A stretch of 64,000 bases of DNA. Origin: Sphingobacteriales bacterium. Lineage in GTDB: Bacteria > Bacteroidota > Bacteroidia > Chitinophagales > Chitinophagaceae. Where the stretch lies: NCBI GenBank assembly GCA_016708305.1, contig JADJGB010000008.1, positions 2,170,001 through 2,234,000 of the forward strand, read 5' to 3'. This document shows, in pieces, positions 29,468-38,085 of this stretch. Both the position numbers and the translations under genes were made by a program. The notes below the pieces were generated by a model. That model did no database searches, was not told the DNA's origin, and was given only the letters and a program-made list of their open reading frames with translations. How positions within the stretch are numbered: position 1 is the stretch's first letter; every line of letters starts with the position of its first letter.

Positions 29468-30127
29468 ATGAAACGGACAGTAGAAGACAGTTACAAACAT
29501 AAGGGTCTCAGGAAAAAATTAATTGAGAGTATAAGAGAGAAAGGTATTAACGATGAACGTGTGTTGGAAGCCATGAGTGGTATTCCCCGGCATTTTTTTC
29601 TGGATTCGGCTTTTGATGATGTAGCTTATCAGGACAGGCCATTTCCCATAGGTGAAGGTCAAACCATCTCTCAGCCTTATACTGTTGCATATCAAACGGA
29701 GTTGCTGGATGTGCAACCGGGACAAAAAGTGTTGGAAATTGGCACTGGAAGCGCTTACCAAGCTGTAGTTTTGGCAATGATGAGAGCTAATGTTTATACA
29801 ATTGAAAGGCAGAAAAAATTGTATGATGAAAATAAATTGTTTCCTTATTTAAAACAGTTTCCATTTATAAAGTTTTTTTATGGTGATGGTTATCAGGGGC
29901 TGCCCACTTATGCGCCTTTTGACAGGATTTTAATAACTGCCGGTGCGCCTGAGATTCCTGAAAAATTAATCGCACAACTCAAATCCGGAGGTAAAATGGT
30001 CATCCCCGTAGGTTCTGGTAATGTGCAGCAAATGAAACGGATTACAAAAATGGAAGACGGAAGTATGCAGGAAGAAACATTTGCGAATTTTTCTTTTGTG
30101 CCGATGCTTCAAGGCAAAAAATCTTAG
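29468..30127 (+). CDS. pcm: Protein-L-isoaspartate O-methyltransferase
   Basis: A 219-residue SAM-dependent repair enzyme that methylates isoaspartyl residues in aged proteins. Motifs: MSGIPRHFFL, FPIGEGQTISQPYTVAYQTE, SAM-binding VLEIGTGSAYQAVVLA, VYTIERQ, DRILITAGAPEIPEKLIAQL and GGKMVIPVG. Length and order are standard. Confidence 0.96.
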   Translation: MKRTVEDSYKHKGLRKKLIESIREKGINDERVLEAMSGIPRHFFLDSAFDDVAYQDRPFPIGEGQTISQPYTVAYQTELLDVQPGQKVLEIGTGSAYQAVVLAMMRANVYTIERQKKLYDENKLFPYLKQFPFIKFFYGDGYQGLPTYAPFDRILITAGAPEIPEKLIAQLKSGGKMVIPVGSGNVQQMKRITKMEDGSMQEETFANFSFVPMLQGKKS

Positions 30128-30252
30128 ATCGGTATTTCTCAATATGCAGGGCAAAAATTTTGCCAAATTTTTCAAAATAAGCTGGTAAGATATCATTGGT
30201 TTTCATCATATTTGTAGGATGAACGTTTTATTATCTCTAATGAAAAAATAAA

Positions 30253-30933
30253 ATGCAGCAATTAATAAAGGTTTTTTTTGTGGGTATGTTGGTCAGTTTC
30301 CTGGGGTCTTTGCCCTTGGGCACGCTCAACATTGCGGCCATGCAGATTGCTATTGTAGAATCTGTAAGAAATGCGTTGCTTTTCTCCCTGGGGTCGCTCA
30401 CTGCTGAAATGATATATGTTCGCCTGTCATTAGTGGCGATGGATTGGATTCGCAGACAGGAGAATATTTTTAAGATTTTGGAATGGCTTACATTAATCAT
30501 TATATTAGCATTAGCCTTTTTCAGTTTTTATGCAGCATTGCATCCTTCGGTAAAGAAGAATGTTATCCTCAACAATAATCTTCCTTCTTATTTATTAGGA
30601 TTAGCCATGAGCGCTGTCAATCCGGTGCAGATACCTTTCTGGTTTGGGTGGAGCACAGTGTTGTTTACAAAGAAAGTATTGCTTCCAAAGAGGTCTAATT
30701 ACAATATTTATATTATTGGTATCGGTATTGGCACACTGATAGGTAATTGTGTTTTTATTTTTGGCGGAAGGCTTGTTGCCAATAAAATACAAAATAACCA
30801 GTCAGGACTCAATTTTGCTATCGGAAGTATTTTCGCCATTACAGCACTCATTCAATTGTGGCGCATGTTTGTAAAGAAAAAAGACATTGCCCATCAACTT
30901 CATGAAACCGAAAAAGTGCGTCAAACTTCATGA
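30253..30933 (+). CDS. LysE-family exporter
   Basis: A 226-residue membrane protein with six hydrophobic helices. The N-terminal FFVGMLVSFLGSLPLGTLNI and later LGLAMSAVNPVQIPFWFGWS are the paired conserved loops of the LysE/RhtB fold, which exports amino acids or similar solutes. Substrate unknown. Its 3' end overlaps by 13 bp the end of the convergent Fe-S oxidoreductase gene. Confidence 0.85.
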   Translation: MQQLIKVFFVGMLVSFLGSLPLGTLNIAAMQIAIVESVRNALLFSLGSLTAEMIYVRLSLVAMDWIRRQENIFKILEWLTLIIILALAFFSFYAALHPSVKKNVILNNNLPSYLLGLAMSAVNPVQIPFWFGWSTVLFTKKVLLPKRSNYNIYIIGIGIGTLIGNCVFIFGGRLVANKIQNNQSGLNFAIGSIFAITALIQLWRMFVKKKDIAHQLHETEKVRQTS

Positions 30934-32237
30934 ATCCATTTATCTCTGTCATCGGGGCTGAACTTCCAGGGCGCAAAATTATTTTCAACATTGCTAAACA
31001 TTACATTCCATTCCTGTGGAGCATTGCTTTCTTCCATAATTAAATAACGGCGTAGTTGCAAAATGATATCCAAAGGGCTGATACTTACAGGACATTCCTG
31101 CACACAGGCATTACAGGTGGTGCAGGCCCTCAGTTCTTCGGCGCTAATGTAATCATGCAGCAGACTTTTACCATCATCCTTCCATTCTTTATTTTGCCGA
31201 GTGATTTTGTCTACTTCCTCCATTCTGTCACGAGTGTCCATCATTATTTTTCGTGGCGATAATAACTTACCGGTGATGTTGGCAGGGCAGGCAGCAGTGC
31301 ATCGGCCACATTCTGTACAAGAATAAGCATCCAACAGGTTCTTCCAACTCAGGTCCATAATGTCTTTTGCACCAAATCGCTCTACCGGTGCAGATTCGGC
31401 AGGTGCAAGCTCAGGTTGCATGGCATACAGTACCTCGTTTTGTACAGCCGGCATGTTAGTCATTTCACCCATTGGTTTTAGCGAAGCATAATAGGCATTA
31501 GGGAAGGCAAGTAAAATATGTAAATGTTTTGAATAAGGCAGGTAATTCAAAAAAGCAAAAATACCCACTATATGAAACCACCAGCAAAATCGTTCGATAA
31601 AAATCAATGCGTTATTACTATAATTTTCGAAAAAAGGTTGTATAAACTGAGATATTACAAAATTACCGGTAAGATGCCCAGTGTAATGCTCAACCCCACG
31701 AAGTTGCAAAAGCGAGTCGGATGCGTTCATCTTTAAAAAGGCAGACATCAGCGCTATTTCGATAATTAAAATGAAATTGGCGTCACTTCGGGGCCATCCG
31801 TTCAAATCCTTGCTGGCAAAGCGTTTTAGACGGATAATATTTCTTCTCACCAAAAATACAATGCATACAACAATAACCAATACGGCTAATATTTCAAAGG
31901 AGTTTATCAAAAAATCATAAAACCGGCCCAGCAATCCGGCAAAAATGCGATGAGTGCCCAAAATACCATCAAGCACAATTTCGAGCACTTCTATATTGAT
32001 GATGATAAACCCTGCATAAACAAAAAAGTGTAGAACGCCTACTAATGGATTTTGAAACATTTTTTTTTGGCCAAATGCCAGTAATAGCACATTTTTCCAT
32101 CTTTGGGATGGATTCTCGCTTATTGTTTCGGTACTGCCTAAAAATATATTATGTTTAATTTGTACAACTTTTCTGAAAAATAGAAGACCGGCAGTAGTGG
32201 CAAGTATTAAAAATAAAATTTGTTGAAGGATTTGCAT
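30921..32237 (-). CDS. Membrane (Fe-S)-binding oxidoreductase, HdrC/NarI-like
   Basis: A 438-residue protein. About six membrane helices in the first 270 residues resemble the NarI/heme-binding transmembrane module. Residues about 305-390 carry two [4Fe-4S] motifs, CTECGRCTAACP and CTTCNACVQECP, as in GlpC/HdrC-type proteins. It probably passes electrons between the quinone pool and a partner. In many Bacteroidetes the next gene encodes a CCG-domain partner; here the next gene is the convergent LysE exporter. Confidence 0.88.
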   Translation of the reverse strand: MQILQQILFLILATTAGLLFFRKVVQIKHNIFLGSTETISENPSQRWKNVLLLAFGQKKMFQNPLVGVLHFFVYAGFIIINIEVLEIVLDGILGTHRIFAGLLGRFYDFLINSFEILAVLVIVVCIVFLVRRNIIRLKRFASKDLNGWPRSDANFILIIEIALMSAFLKMNASDSLLQLRGVEHYTGHLTGNFVISQFIQPFFENYSNNALIFIERFCWWFHIVGIFAFLNYLPYSKHLHILLAFPNAYYASLKPMGEMTNMPAVQNEVLYAMQPELAPAESAPVERFGAKDIMDLSWKNLLDAYSCTECGRCTAACPANITGKLLSPRKIMMDTRDRMEEVDKITRQNKEWKDDGKSLLHDYISAEELRACTTCNACVQECPVSISPLDIILQLRRYLIMEESNAPQEWNVMFSNVENNFAPWKFSPDDRDKWIHEV

Positions 32238-32310
32238 ATTGTTTCAATTACAAGTGCTAATTTACGGTTTGTTTATATTATGTATTAAATAATTTGCATA
32301 AAAATAGAAT

Positions 32311-32811
32311 ATGTCCGATAAAAATAAATATATATTGACAGAAGATGTAATTTCGAAAAAGCTGAACAGGCTGTCTTTGGAAATAATTGAAAACAATATT
32401 GATGAACAGGAATTGCTATTAGTGGGCATCGAATCTAACGGAATGGTGCTGGCCACAAGGATCAAAGAATTTATAGAAAATAATAGTAATATCAATGTGC
32501 AAATACTTTCATTATCAATGGATAAAGAAAAACCTGAAGAGATAACACTGAGTCGGCAAATGGATTTTGACAATAAAATTATCATCATTATTGACGATGT
32601 TACCAATAGCGGCAGAACCCTCTTGTATGCTATGAAACCGTTTTTAAGTTTTCAACCCAAAAAAATAAGTACTTTAGTATTGGTAGAAAGGTCGCACACT
32701 CAGTTTCCAATAAGTCCTGATTTTAAAGGACTTTCTCTTTCCACCACTTTGCAGGAACATATCATTGTGGAAGTGAGTGGCGAAAAAATAACCGGTGCAT
32801 ATTTGAGTTGA
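32311..32811 (+). CDS. PyrR-like phosphoribosyltransferase
   Basis: A 166-residue type I phosphoribosyltransferase. The PRPP-binding motif is IIIIIDDVTNSGRTL (about 89-103), preceded by LLLVGIESNGMVLATRI. Size and layout resemble PyrR/uracil PRTases of Bacteroidetes, but substrate cannot be told. It lies 22 bp upstream of cmk, so a nucleotide role in a shared operon is likely. Confidence 0.85.
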   Translation: MSDKNKYILTEDVISKKLNRLSLEIIENNIDEQELLLVGIESNGMVLATRIKEFIENNSNINVQILSLSMDKEKPEEITLSRQMDFDNKIIIIIDDVTNSGRTLLYAMKPFLSFQPKKISTLVLVERSHTQFPISPDFKGLSLSTTLQEHIIVEVSGEKITGAYLS

Positions 32812-32833
32812 TGAGTGTAAATAAATTCTTATC

Positions 32834-33526
32834 TTGCCATCGAATAGGAGAAAAATTATTATAGCTATAGACGGCTGGTCCAGTTGTGGAAAAAGCACAA
32901 TGGCGAAACAATTGGCCAAAGAGTTGGATTATATTTATGTGGATAGCGGAGCTATGTATAGGGCCATCACACTTTATTTTTTAAGACAAAGTGTGGATTT
33001 CGACAAGCCGCATGAAATAAACAAAGCTTTATCCGAAATTGAATTGGATTTCAGATACAACGAAAACACCCGGCAGGCAGATATGTATCTCAACGATGAG
33101 AATGTAGAATACCTTATCAGAGATTTATTAGTGGCAGAAAAGGTAAGCGAGGTTGCTGCCATCCGTGAGGTAAGAGAATTTGCTGTGGCACAGCAACAAA
33201 AAATGGGTGAGAAGAAAGGGATAATAATGGATGGCAGAGACATTGGCACTGTGGTATTTCCTGATGCAGAACTAAAAATATTTATGACCGCCGATAATGC
33301 TGTAAGGATTGAAAGGAGGTTTAAAGAATTGTATGCAAAAAACCCGAATATTACGCTTGAAGAAGTGGCCGAGAACATTGAAATGCGCGATTATATTGAC
33401 TCGCATCGTGAGGTAAGCCCACTGCGTCAGGCAGAGGATGCTTTAGTATTGGATAATACAAATCTGACACCGGATGAGCAATTAGAGGTAGCTCTAAAAA
33501 TGGCGCGTAAGGTTATAGCAGCATAA
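32834..33526 (+). CDS. cmk: Cytidylate kinase
   Basis: A 230-residue kinase making CDP and dCDP. Motifs: IAIDGWSSCGKSTMAKQLAK (P-loop), YVDSGAMYRAITLYF, DGRDIGTVVFPDAELKIFMT and the C-terminal RDYIDSHREVSPLRQAEDAL. The only start compatible with the conserved N-terminus is TTG at 32834. That TTG also overlaps a TATCTTG promoter-like sequence, so the start remains uncertain. Confidence 0.95.
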   Translation: MPSNRRKIIIAIDGWSSCGKSTMAKQLAKELDYIYVDSGAMYRAITLYFLRQSVDFDKPHEINKALSEIELDFRYNENTRQADMYLNDENVEYLIRDLLVAEKVSEVAAIREVREFAVAQQQKMGEKKGIIMDGRDIGTVVFPDAELKIFMTADNAVRIERRFKELYAKNPNITLEEVAENIEMRDYIDSHREVSPLRQAEDALVLDNTNLTPDEQLEVALKMARKVIAA

Positions 33527-33602
33527 TTGCGGAATGATATTCTGAGGTTAGGTTTCACTGAAATTACCTTTCAGCGGGTTTTAAATATTTTCAGTTGTAT
33601 TT

Positions 33603-34397
33603 TTATTTTTGGGTTAATGCTTCAGCCGACATTAACAAAAATGGAAGCGCTTTTGAATAATCTAATTGTTCATAAAATATTCCCAACCTGTTCAGATTTT
33701 TATAATAGTCGTTCACATGTTTATAATAGTATAATTCACTTTGTAAAAACCATGCTTTTTCCTCAAGTTTTTGTGCTATAAACCATTTTTCAATTAAGCG
33801 CCCTGCTCTGCCATTCCCATCTTCAAAAGGGTGGATGTTTACCAAAATCAGATGAATAAAAGAAGCATAATAAAATATTTCCTGATGGCTGAGTTTTTCA
33901 TTTTTTAGAAGCAGTTCTATGTCATTCCATAGCAAATCGTGTGATTTTGACATTACGGATACGATAGGCGCTTCATATTGGATGCGGCCGGTGTTATGTT
34001 CCAAAATAATCATATTGCCTGTTCGTAATACCCCTTGCTTAGATTTTGGTAACAGATGTTTTGTTAATAGTGCATGTGCCTCAGAAAAATTGGTTTTTGT
34101 TAATTCATTTTTTTTGGCAAACAAATAGGCATTATATAAATCATTTGGTTTTTGAACCAGATCTGGCTTAAATTCAATATTGAACATTTTGTGTTTAATA
34201 TAACTGTCCACTTCTAATTTTTCACCTCTATTCGGGAAGATGCAATGACGGGAGACGGAAGTGTAAAAGTCAAAATTTTTGGTAGAAATTTCGACATCTT
34301 TTAATTGAATAATTTTGTCGGATAAATCTTTATCTATGCGCTTACAAAACTCTTTCAATAAATCAATTTGTATAATTTTAAATTCTAAATCGTTCAT
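33603..34397 (-). CDS. Fic family protein
   Basis: A 264-residue protein with the full Fic motif HPFEDGNGRAGR (189-200), which supports AMP transfer to target hydroxyls. The upstream flap region LRTGNMIILEHNTGRIQYEAP is typical. I see no adjacent antitoxin gene and no clear inhibitory helix motif in the protein. The N-terminal 90 residues and C-terminal 60 are family-like helices. It is convergent with cmk. Target unknown. Confidence 0.9.
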   Translation of the reverse strand: MNDLEFKIIQIDLLKEFCKRIDKDLSDKIIQLKDVEISTKNFDFYTSVSRHCIFPNRGEKLEVDSYIKHKMFNIEFKPDLVQKPNDLYNAYLFAKKNELTKTNFSEAHALLTKHLLPKSKQGVLRTGNMIILEHNTGRIQYEAPIVSVMSKSHDLLWNDIELLLKNEKLSHQEIFYYASFIHLILVNIHPFEDGNGRAGRLIEKWFIAQKLEEKAWFLQSELYYYKHVNDYYKNLNRLGIFYEQLDYSKALPFLLMSAEALTQK

Positions 34398-34546
34398 AAA
34401 ATATTTCCTTTCCTGATTGTTGCAAACAATTGCATTTCAATCTGATTTGGCTTTGCTAAGTTAAGTTTTCTGCAGCAACCATTAATCACATTTATAGAAT
34501 ATTTAGCATGGCGAAACGAGCAATTAAGTTAAAAATGATGGTAGTC

Positions 34547-35621
34547 TCAATATTCTACTTTCAATTTTACTTCGGCCTTAGGCATCGACTGATAATTCTC
34601 CCACTTAGGCCCTGATTTGATAAACTGTATAACCTTACTGGAAATATTTGAATCCGGAGATTGCAGTACTTCGAACCTTACAGGTGTAGCATTTTCAATA
34701 TCGAACTTGATTTGCAATAGCTTAGTGGCTTTTTGAGGATTAACTTTCAGGGGTTTATATAAATTTTCATAAAAACGATTCCAGCCGCCAATCGGAATTG
34801 GAACTGAGTTTGCGGTTTTGGTTTCGGCTTCAGATTTTGAAATTACATTATTTGCAACTTCTTTTTTTGTTTGCCGAAACCGACAACCACTACTTCATTT
34901 TCAATACTTGAGTCACTTTTTGAACAACTATGGCTGTGGTATCTACGTGCGATGCAGCGTTTCTTAACATTTTGCTGTTTTGTGCCACAGGCTGCGAAGC
35001 CGCTGCTGCCTGCTCGCTCATCATGCCGGCCTGTGGTTTGTTCAAAGGTGATTCTGAAGCAGCAATTTCTTTACTCAATTCAACTTTTGGCTTTTCAGTT
35101 TTTGCCGTTGTTTTTAAGGCAGTGGACTTTTTCTCTCCTATTTCAGATGTTTCTTTAGTCTCCGCTTGCTCCTTACCAATGGAAGCAGGCGCAGTTTTAT
35201 TGTTTTCATTCTTTTCTGAAATTATTTCTTGCTTTTCCGTTGCGGCTTGGGCAATCTGAGCCTCATTTTTTCCGGTCTGATTGATAAAAAACCATGCGGA
35301 AAAAGCAAGAATACCAAAGACAGAAGCTGCTGCTATCCAGCGCCGCCATTGCTTTTTGGATACTTCTTGTTTAAAAGATACCACAGGTGCCTTCAACTTT
35401 GTGTTTTGAAGAAGGGCATTGATTTCGTTTAAATGTTTTTTGGTTGTGTCTAAGTGGGCATTTCTATAACCATCTATGGCATCAGCAAGCATGGGGTCGT
35501 TCAGGGCTGTTTTCTCAAGGGAGTGCATCTCCTGAGCAGTCATGCTACCGCTCAGATATCGCCGGATATCTGCTGCCGTATAATGATATGTATGCTCAGT
35601 TGACATTTTTTTTCCATACAA
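34547..35621 (-). CDS. Anti-sigma factor-like membrane protein with TonB-like C-terminus, two frameshifts
   Basis: The N-terminus (YTAADIRRYLSGSMTAQEMH) is a cytoplasmic zf-HC2-like region without Cys; one membrane helix (about 90-110) follows, then a long Lys/Glu/Ala-rich periplasmic stretch. The open frame ends at 34890, but adding an A near 34915 and one near 34868 continues it through EVVVVGFGKQ and GGWNRFYENLYKPLK to KSGPKWENYQSMPKAEVKLK, stop 34547. That tail resembles TonB C-terminal domains. The start is likely ATG 35606 (MSTEHTYHY), overlapping the sigma gene end. Probably binds the ECF sigma factor encoded just upstream. Confidence 0.8.
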
Positions 35622-36171
35622 ATTTTTAAATTCCTTCTTCCATTTTGAATCAAACTTCTCACTTTGTTCCAGTCTATCCCTGTTGCTGCTGCTATTTCAT
35701 TATAGCATTTATGCTGATAATAAAACAGTTCTACACTTAATTTTTGCTTTTCAGAAAGGGTTTCCAAGCACCTCTCTAACTTTCTGAAGGATTCTTCCTT
35801 CTCCATATTATTGTCAAGATGCGAAAACTCCTCCGATTGCACACTTTGATTCTCAAAACTTACAGTTATATTCTTTTTGGTTGCACGCAATTGCATCAGG
35901 CAATGGTTTTTTGCCAGTACATATAGCCAGCTTTTAAAATTCTGAACATCGTGTAGGGGAAGCTTTTTTAACAGTTCATGGTAAATATTCATTACTGCAT
36001 CTTTGGCTTCTTCTTCATCTTCTAAATATTTGATGCAAACGCCATACAACAAGTCGCTATACCTCAAAAAAGGGTAGCAAGGGCCTCCTGATTACCATTT
36101 AATTTATATTTCTCCACCAGCATTTCGTCTGATGAAGAATCGGATGATTGTATTTTAAAAATTTTTGCCAA
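35552..36171 (-). CDS. ECF-type RNA polymerase sigma factor, frameshift near the N-terminus
   Basis: Region 2 is RYSDLLYGVCIKYLEDEEEAKDAVMNIY; region 4 is LETLSEKQKLSVELFYYQHK and NEIAAATGIDWNKVRSLIQNGRRNL. The open frame starts late at 36067 because one T is missing there. Restoring it adds MLVEKYKLNGNQEALATLFL (ATG at 36123) or a TTG start at 36171. The natural stop may be a TGA overlapping the anti-sigma ATG (MEKNVN-stop) if one A of the run near 35610 is extra. Forms a regulatory pair with the anti-sigma gene. Confidence 0.85.
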
Positions 36172-36344
36172 AATAAATTGTCAATCTGACAGATGCTCGG
36201 CGCTTCTTTAGAGTTGCAAATTAAATATTTTTAGGGGCATTGATAAAATTTATTACTTTAGTTGTTTTCATTACAATAAGGTTTTATGGATTTAATCGTG
36301 TCCCATTCTATTTTTGAATGACAGCTGGTGATTGATCGTAGTGC

Positions 36345-38063
36345 TTATTCCTGACCCGCAATAATAATTTTTGACATTCGTACTACTCCATCTTTATCCA
36401 CTTGCACAATTCGTATAAATGTTTTTTGATTTTCTGTAGAAGTTATTACATCTTCTTTATGGCAGGAGAATAATGCACTACAAAGAAATAGACATGCTAT
36501 TATAAAATATTTTCGTTTGCCAATGTTTGATGCTGCTACCAATACTAATATAATTGCCGCAGTAGCAGTTGCAGCCTGAAAAGGTATAGAAATACTATAA
36601 TCAAGCGCACTGCTGCTATTACCATCTATAGCTTTTGACTGAATAGTTTGAACAGTGGTCCAGTTATTACCATCCTCAGAAACCTGAATTAGGAAATGAT
36701 CATTATTAGTTTCATTTTGAGTTTGCCATTGCACTATTAACTGACCGTCTTTTACAGCAGCCTGAACATTGCCAAAAATGACCGGCAATGGTGTTTGATT
36801 TTCATAAGCACCCATATCTATATTAGCCCCTGCTAGTCTAGGATTTCCACTTAGATCTTTGGTGCTGGCAGTTAATCCCGCAAAAAGCGCATTACTACCT
36901 TTACCCATAGCCGGCGATCCGTCTTGTAACGAATAATCGTTTCCTGCAGGATTTGTAAAGTTTGGATTAGCATCTATATTATTTCCACCATCTACACCCG
37001 TAAAACTTACCCATGAAGTGCAACTACCACCACTACCTCCAATCAAACTATAACTAAACTCGGCATAACTATCTCCGCTATTGTTTGCCAAATTATTAGG
37101 CGCATTGGCATATAAAATACTATTTCTAAAAACAGGTTTCCCATTATATAAATTATAGATGCCACCACCGGCAGCGGCCGTATTGTTGCTGATGGTTACA
37201 TTGGTAAATAAGGGAGCACAGTTGGTAATATACAGCGCACCGCCTCTTCCTGATGCGCTGGTAGCTTTATTGTCGTTGAAAAGAATATTAGTAAGACTTA
37301 CGGGCGAATTAACAGTACTCATTCCTCCTCCAAAATAATTAACTGCGGTATTGTTTGTTATTATTGTATTGCGTATGGAGGCAGCAGAATTTACAAAATT
37401 TACACCTGCAGACTGACTAGCTTTATTTGCATTTACGATCAATTGATTCATTACAGGCGAACTACCATTAATATAAATGCCGCCGCCCTCGTATCTTGGA
37501 ATGTTTACAGTCCCTACAAAAAATGTCCCACTAGCTGAATTGTCAGCATTCCCTCCGGTAATGGAAAATCCATCCAGTTCGGCTGTGCCTACATCTCCTG
37601 TTGCAATCAATACATGAAACACGTTGTTGGTTATTGCATTATTCTGATCTATATCGCCACTAAGTATTGTTACAGCATTCTTAGGATTTCTAGTAGCCAT
37701 AGTGGTCATACTGTTGGCTGGATCAAAACCTCCAAAAAGTTTTACATCCTTTACCATCAAAAAACTATTGTCTTTATTGGCGTTGTTGCCAAAGTTATTG
37801 TTCGCCGGACTGTACTTAGGATAGTAGGTTCCTTTGGCTACCCATATTTCTTTGATTGCAGTATTTGTTTTAGCTGCTTTTAATGCATCAGCAAGCTCCT
37901 TTGTCGCATTGCCCCAGCTATTGCCCACACCACTTGCCGCAATGTTTTTATTTACATATACGATGCCATTGGCATCAGGCGTTTGTGCTTTTAATATACC
38001 GTTGGCTATTGTTATTACCAACAATAGTATTATCCCTTTTTTCAGACAAATGTTACCTTTCAT
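36345..38063 (-). CDS. Exported beta-helix protein with a TM/lipobox C-terminal module
   Basis: A 572-residue protein. Signal peptide 1-26; residues 30-420 are a right-handed parallel beta-helix with choice-of-anchor-Q features (GGGIYINGSSPVMNQLIVNA, LFGGFDPANSM, DMGAYENQ). A fibronectin-like QVSEDGNNW segment follows, then helix 1 (AAIILVLVAA), a GKRK loop, helix 2 ending CLFLCSALFSC, and a 35-residue tail with RIVQVDKDG. The C-terminal arrangement is shared with the next gene upstream. Likely surface or envelope, perhaps an adhesin or carbohydrate-binding protein. Confidence 0.8.
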   Translation of the reverse strand: MKGNICLKKGIILLLVITIANGILKAQTPDANGIVYVNKNIAASGVGNSWGNATKELADALKAAKTNTAIKEIWVAKGTYYPKYSPANNNFGNNANKDNSFLMVKDVKLFGGFDPANSMTTMATRNPKNAVTILSGDIDQNNAITNNVFHVLIATGDVGTAELDGFSITGGNADNSASGTFFVGTVNIPRYEGGGIYINGSSPVMNQLIVNANKASQSAGVNFVNSAASIRNTIITNNTAVNYFGGGMSTVNSPVSLTNILFNDNKATSASGRGGALYITNCAPLFTNVTISNNTAAAGGGIYNLYNGKPVFRNSILYANAPNNLANNSGDSYAEFSYSLIGGSGGSCTSWVSFTGVDGGNNIDANPNFTNPAGNDYSLQDGSPAMGKGSNALFAGLTASTKDLSGNPRLAGANIDMGAYENQTPLPVIFGNVQAAVKDGQLIVQWQTQNETNNDHFLIQVSEDGNNWTTVQTIQSKAIDGNSSSALDYSISIPFQAATATAAIILVLVAASNIGKRKYFIIACLFLCSALFSCHKEDVITSTENQKTFIRIVQVDKDGVVRMSKIIIAGQE

Positions 38064-38085
38064 TTTTTATACTATTAATTGTCTT

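Noticed and set aside
33603..34397. Fic gene as a toxin-antitoxin locus
   Set aside because: No small antitoxin frame lies on either side; the gene stands alone.
34890..34925. EVVVVGFG stretch as evidence of a SusC receptor gene
   Set aside because: No plug or barrel follows; the stretch is part of the anti-sigma protein.
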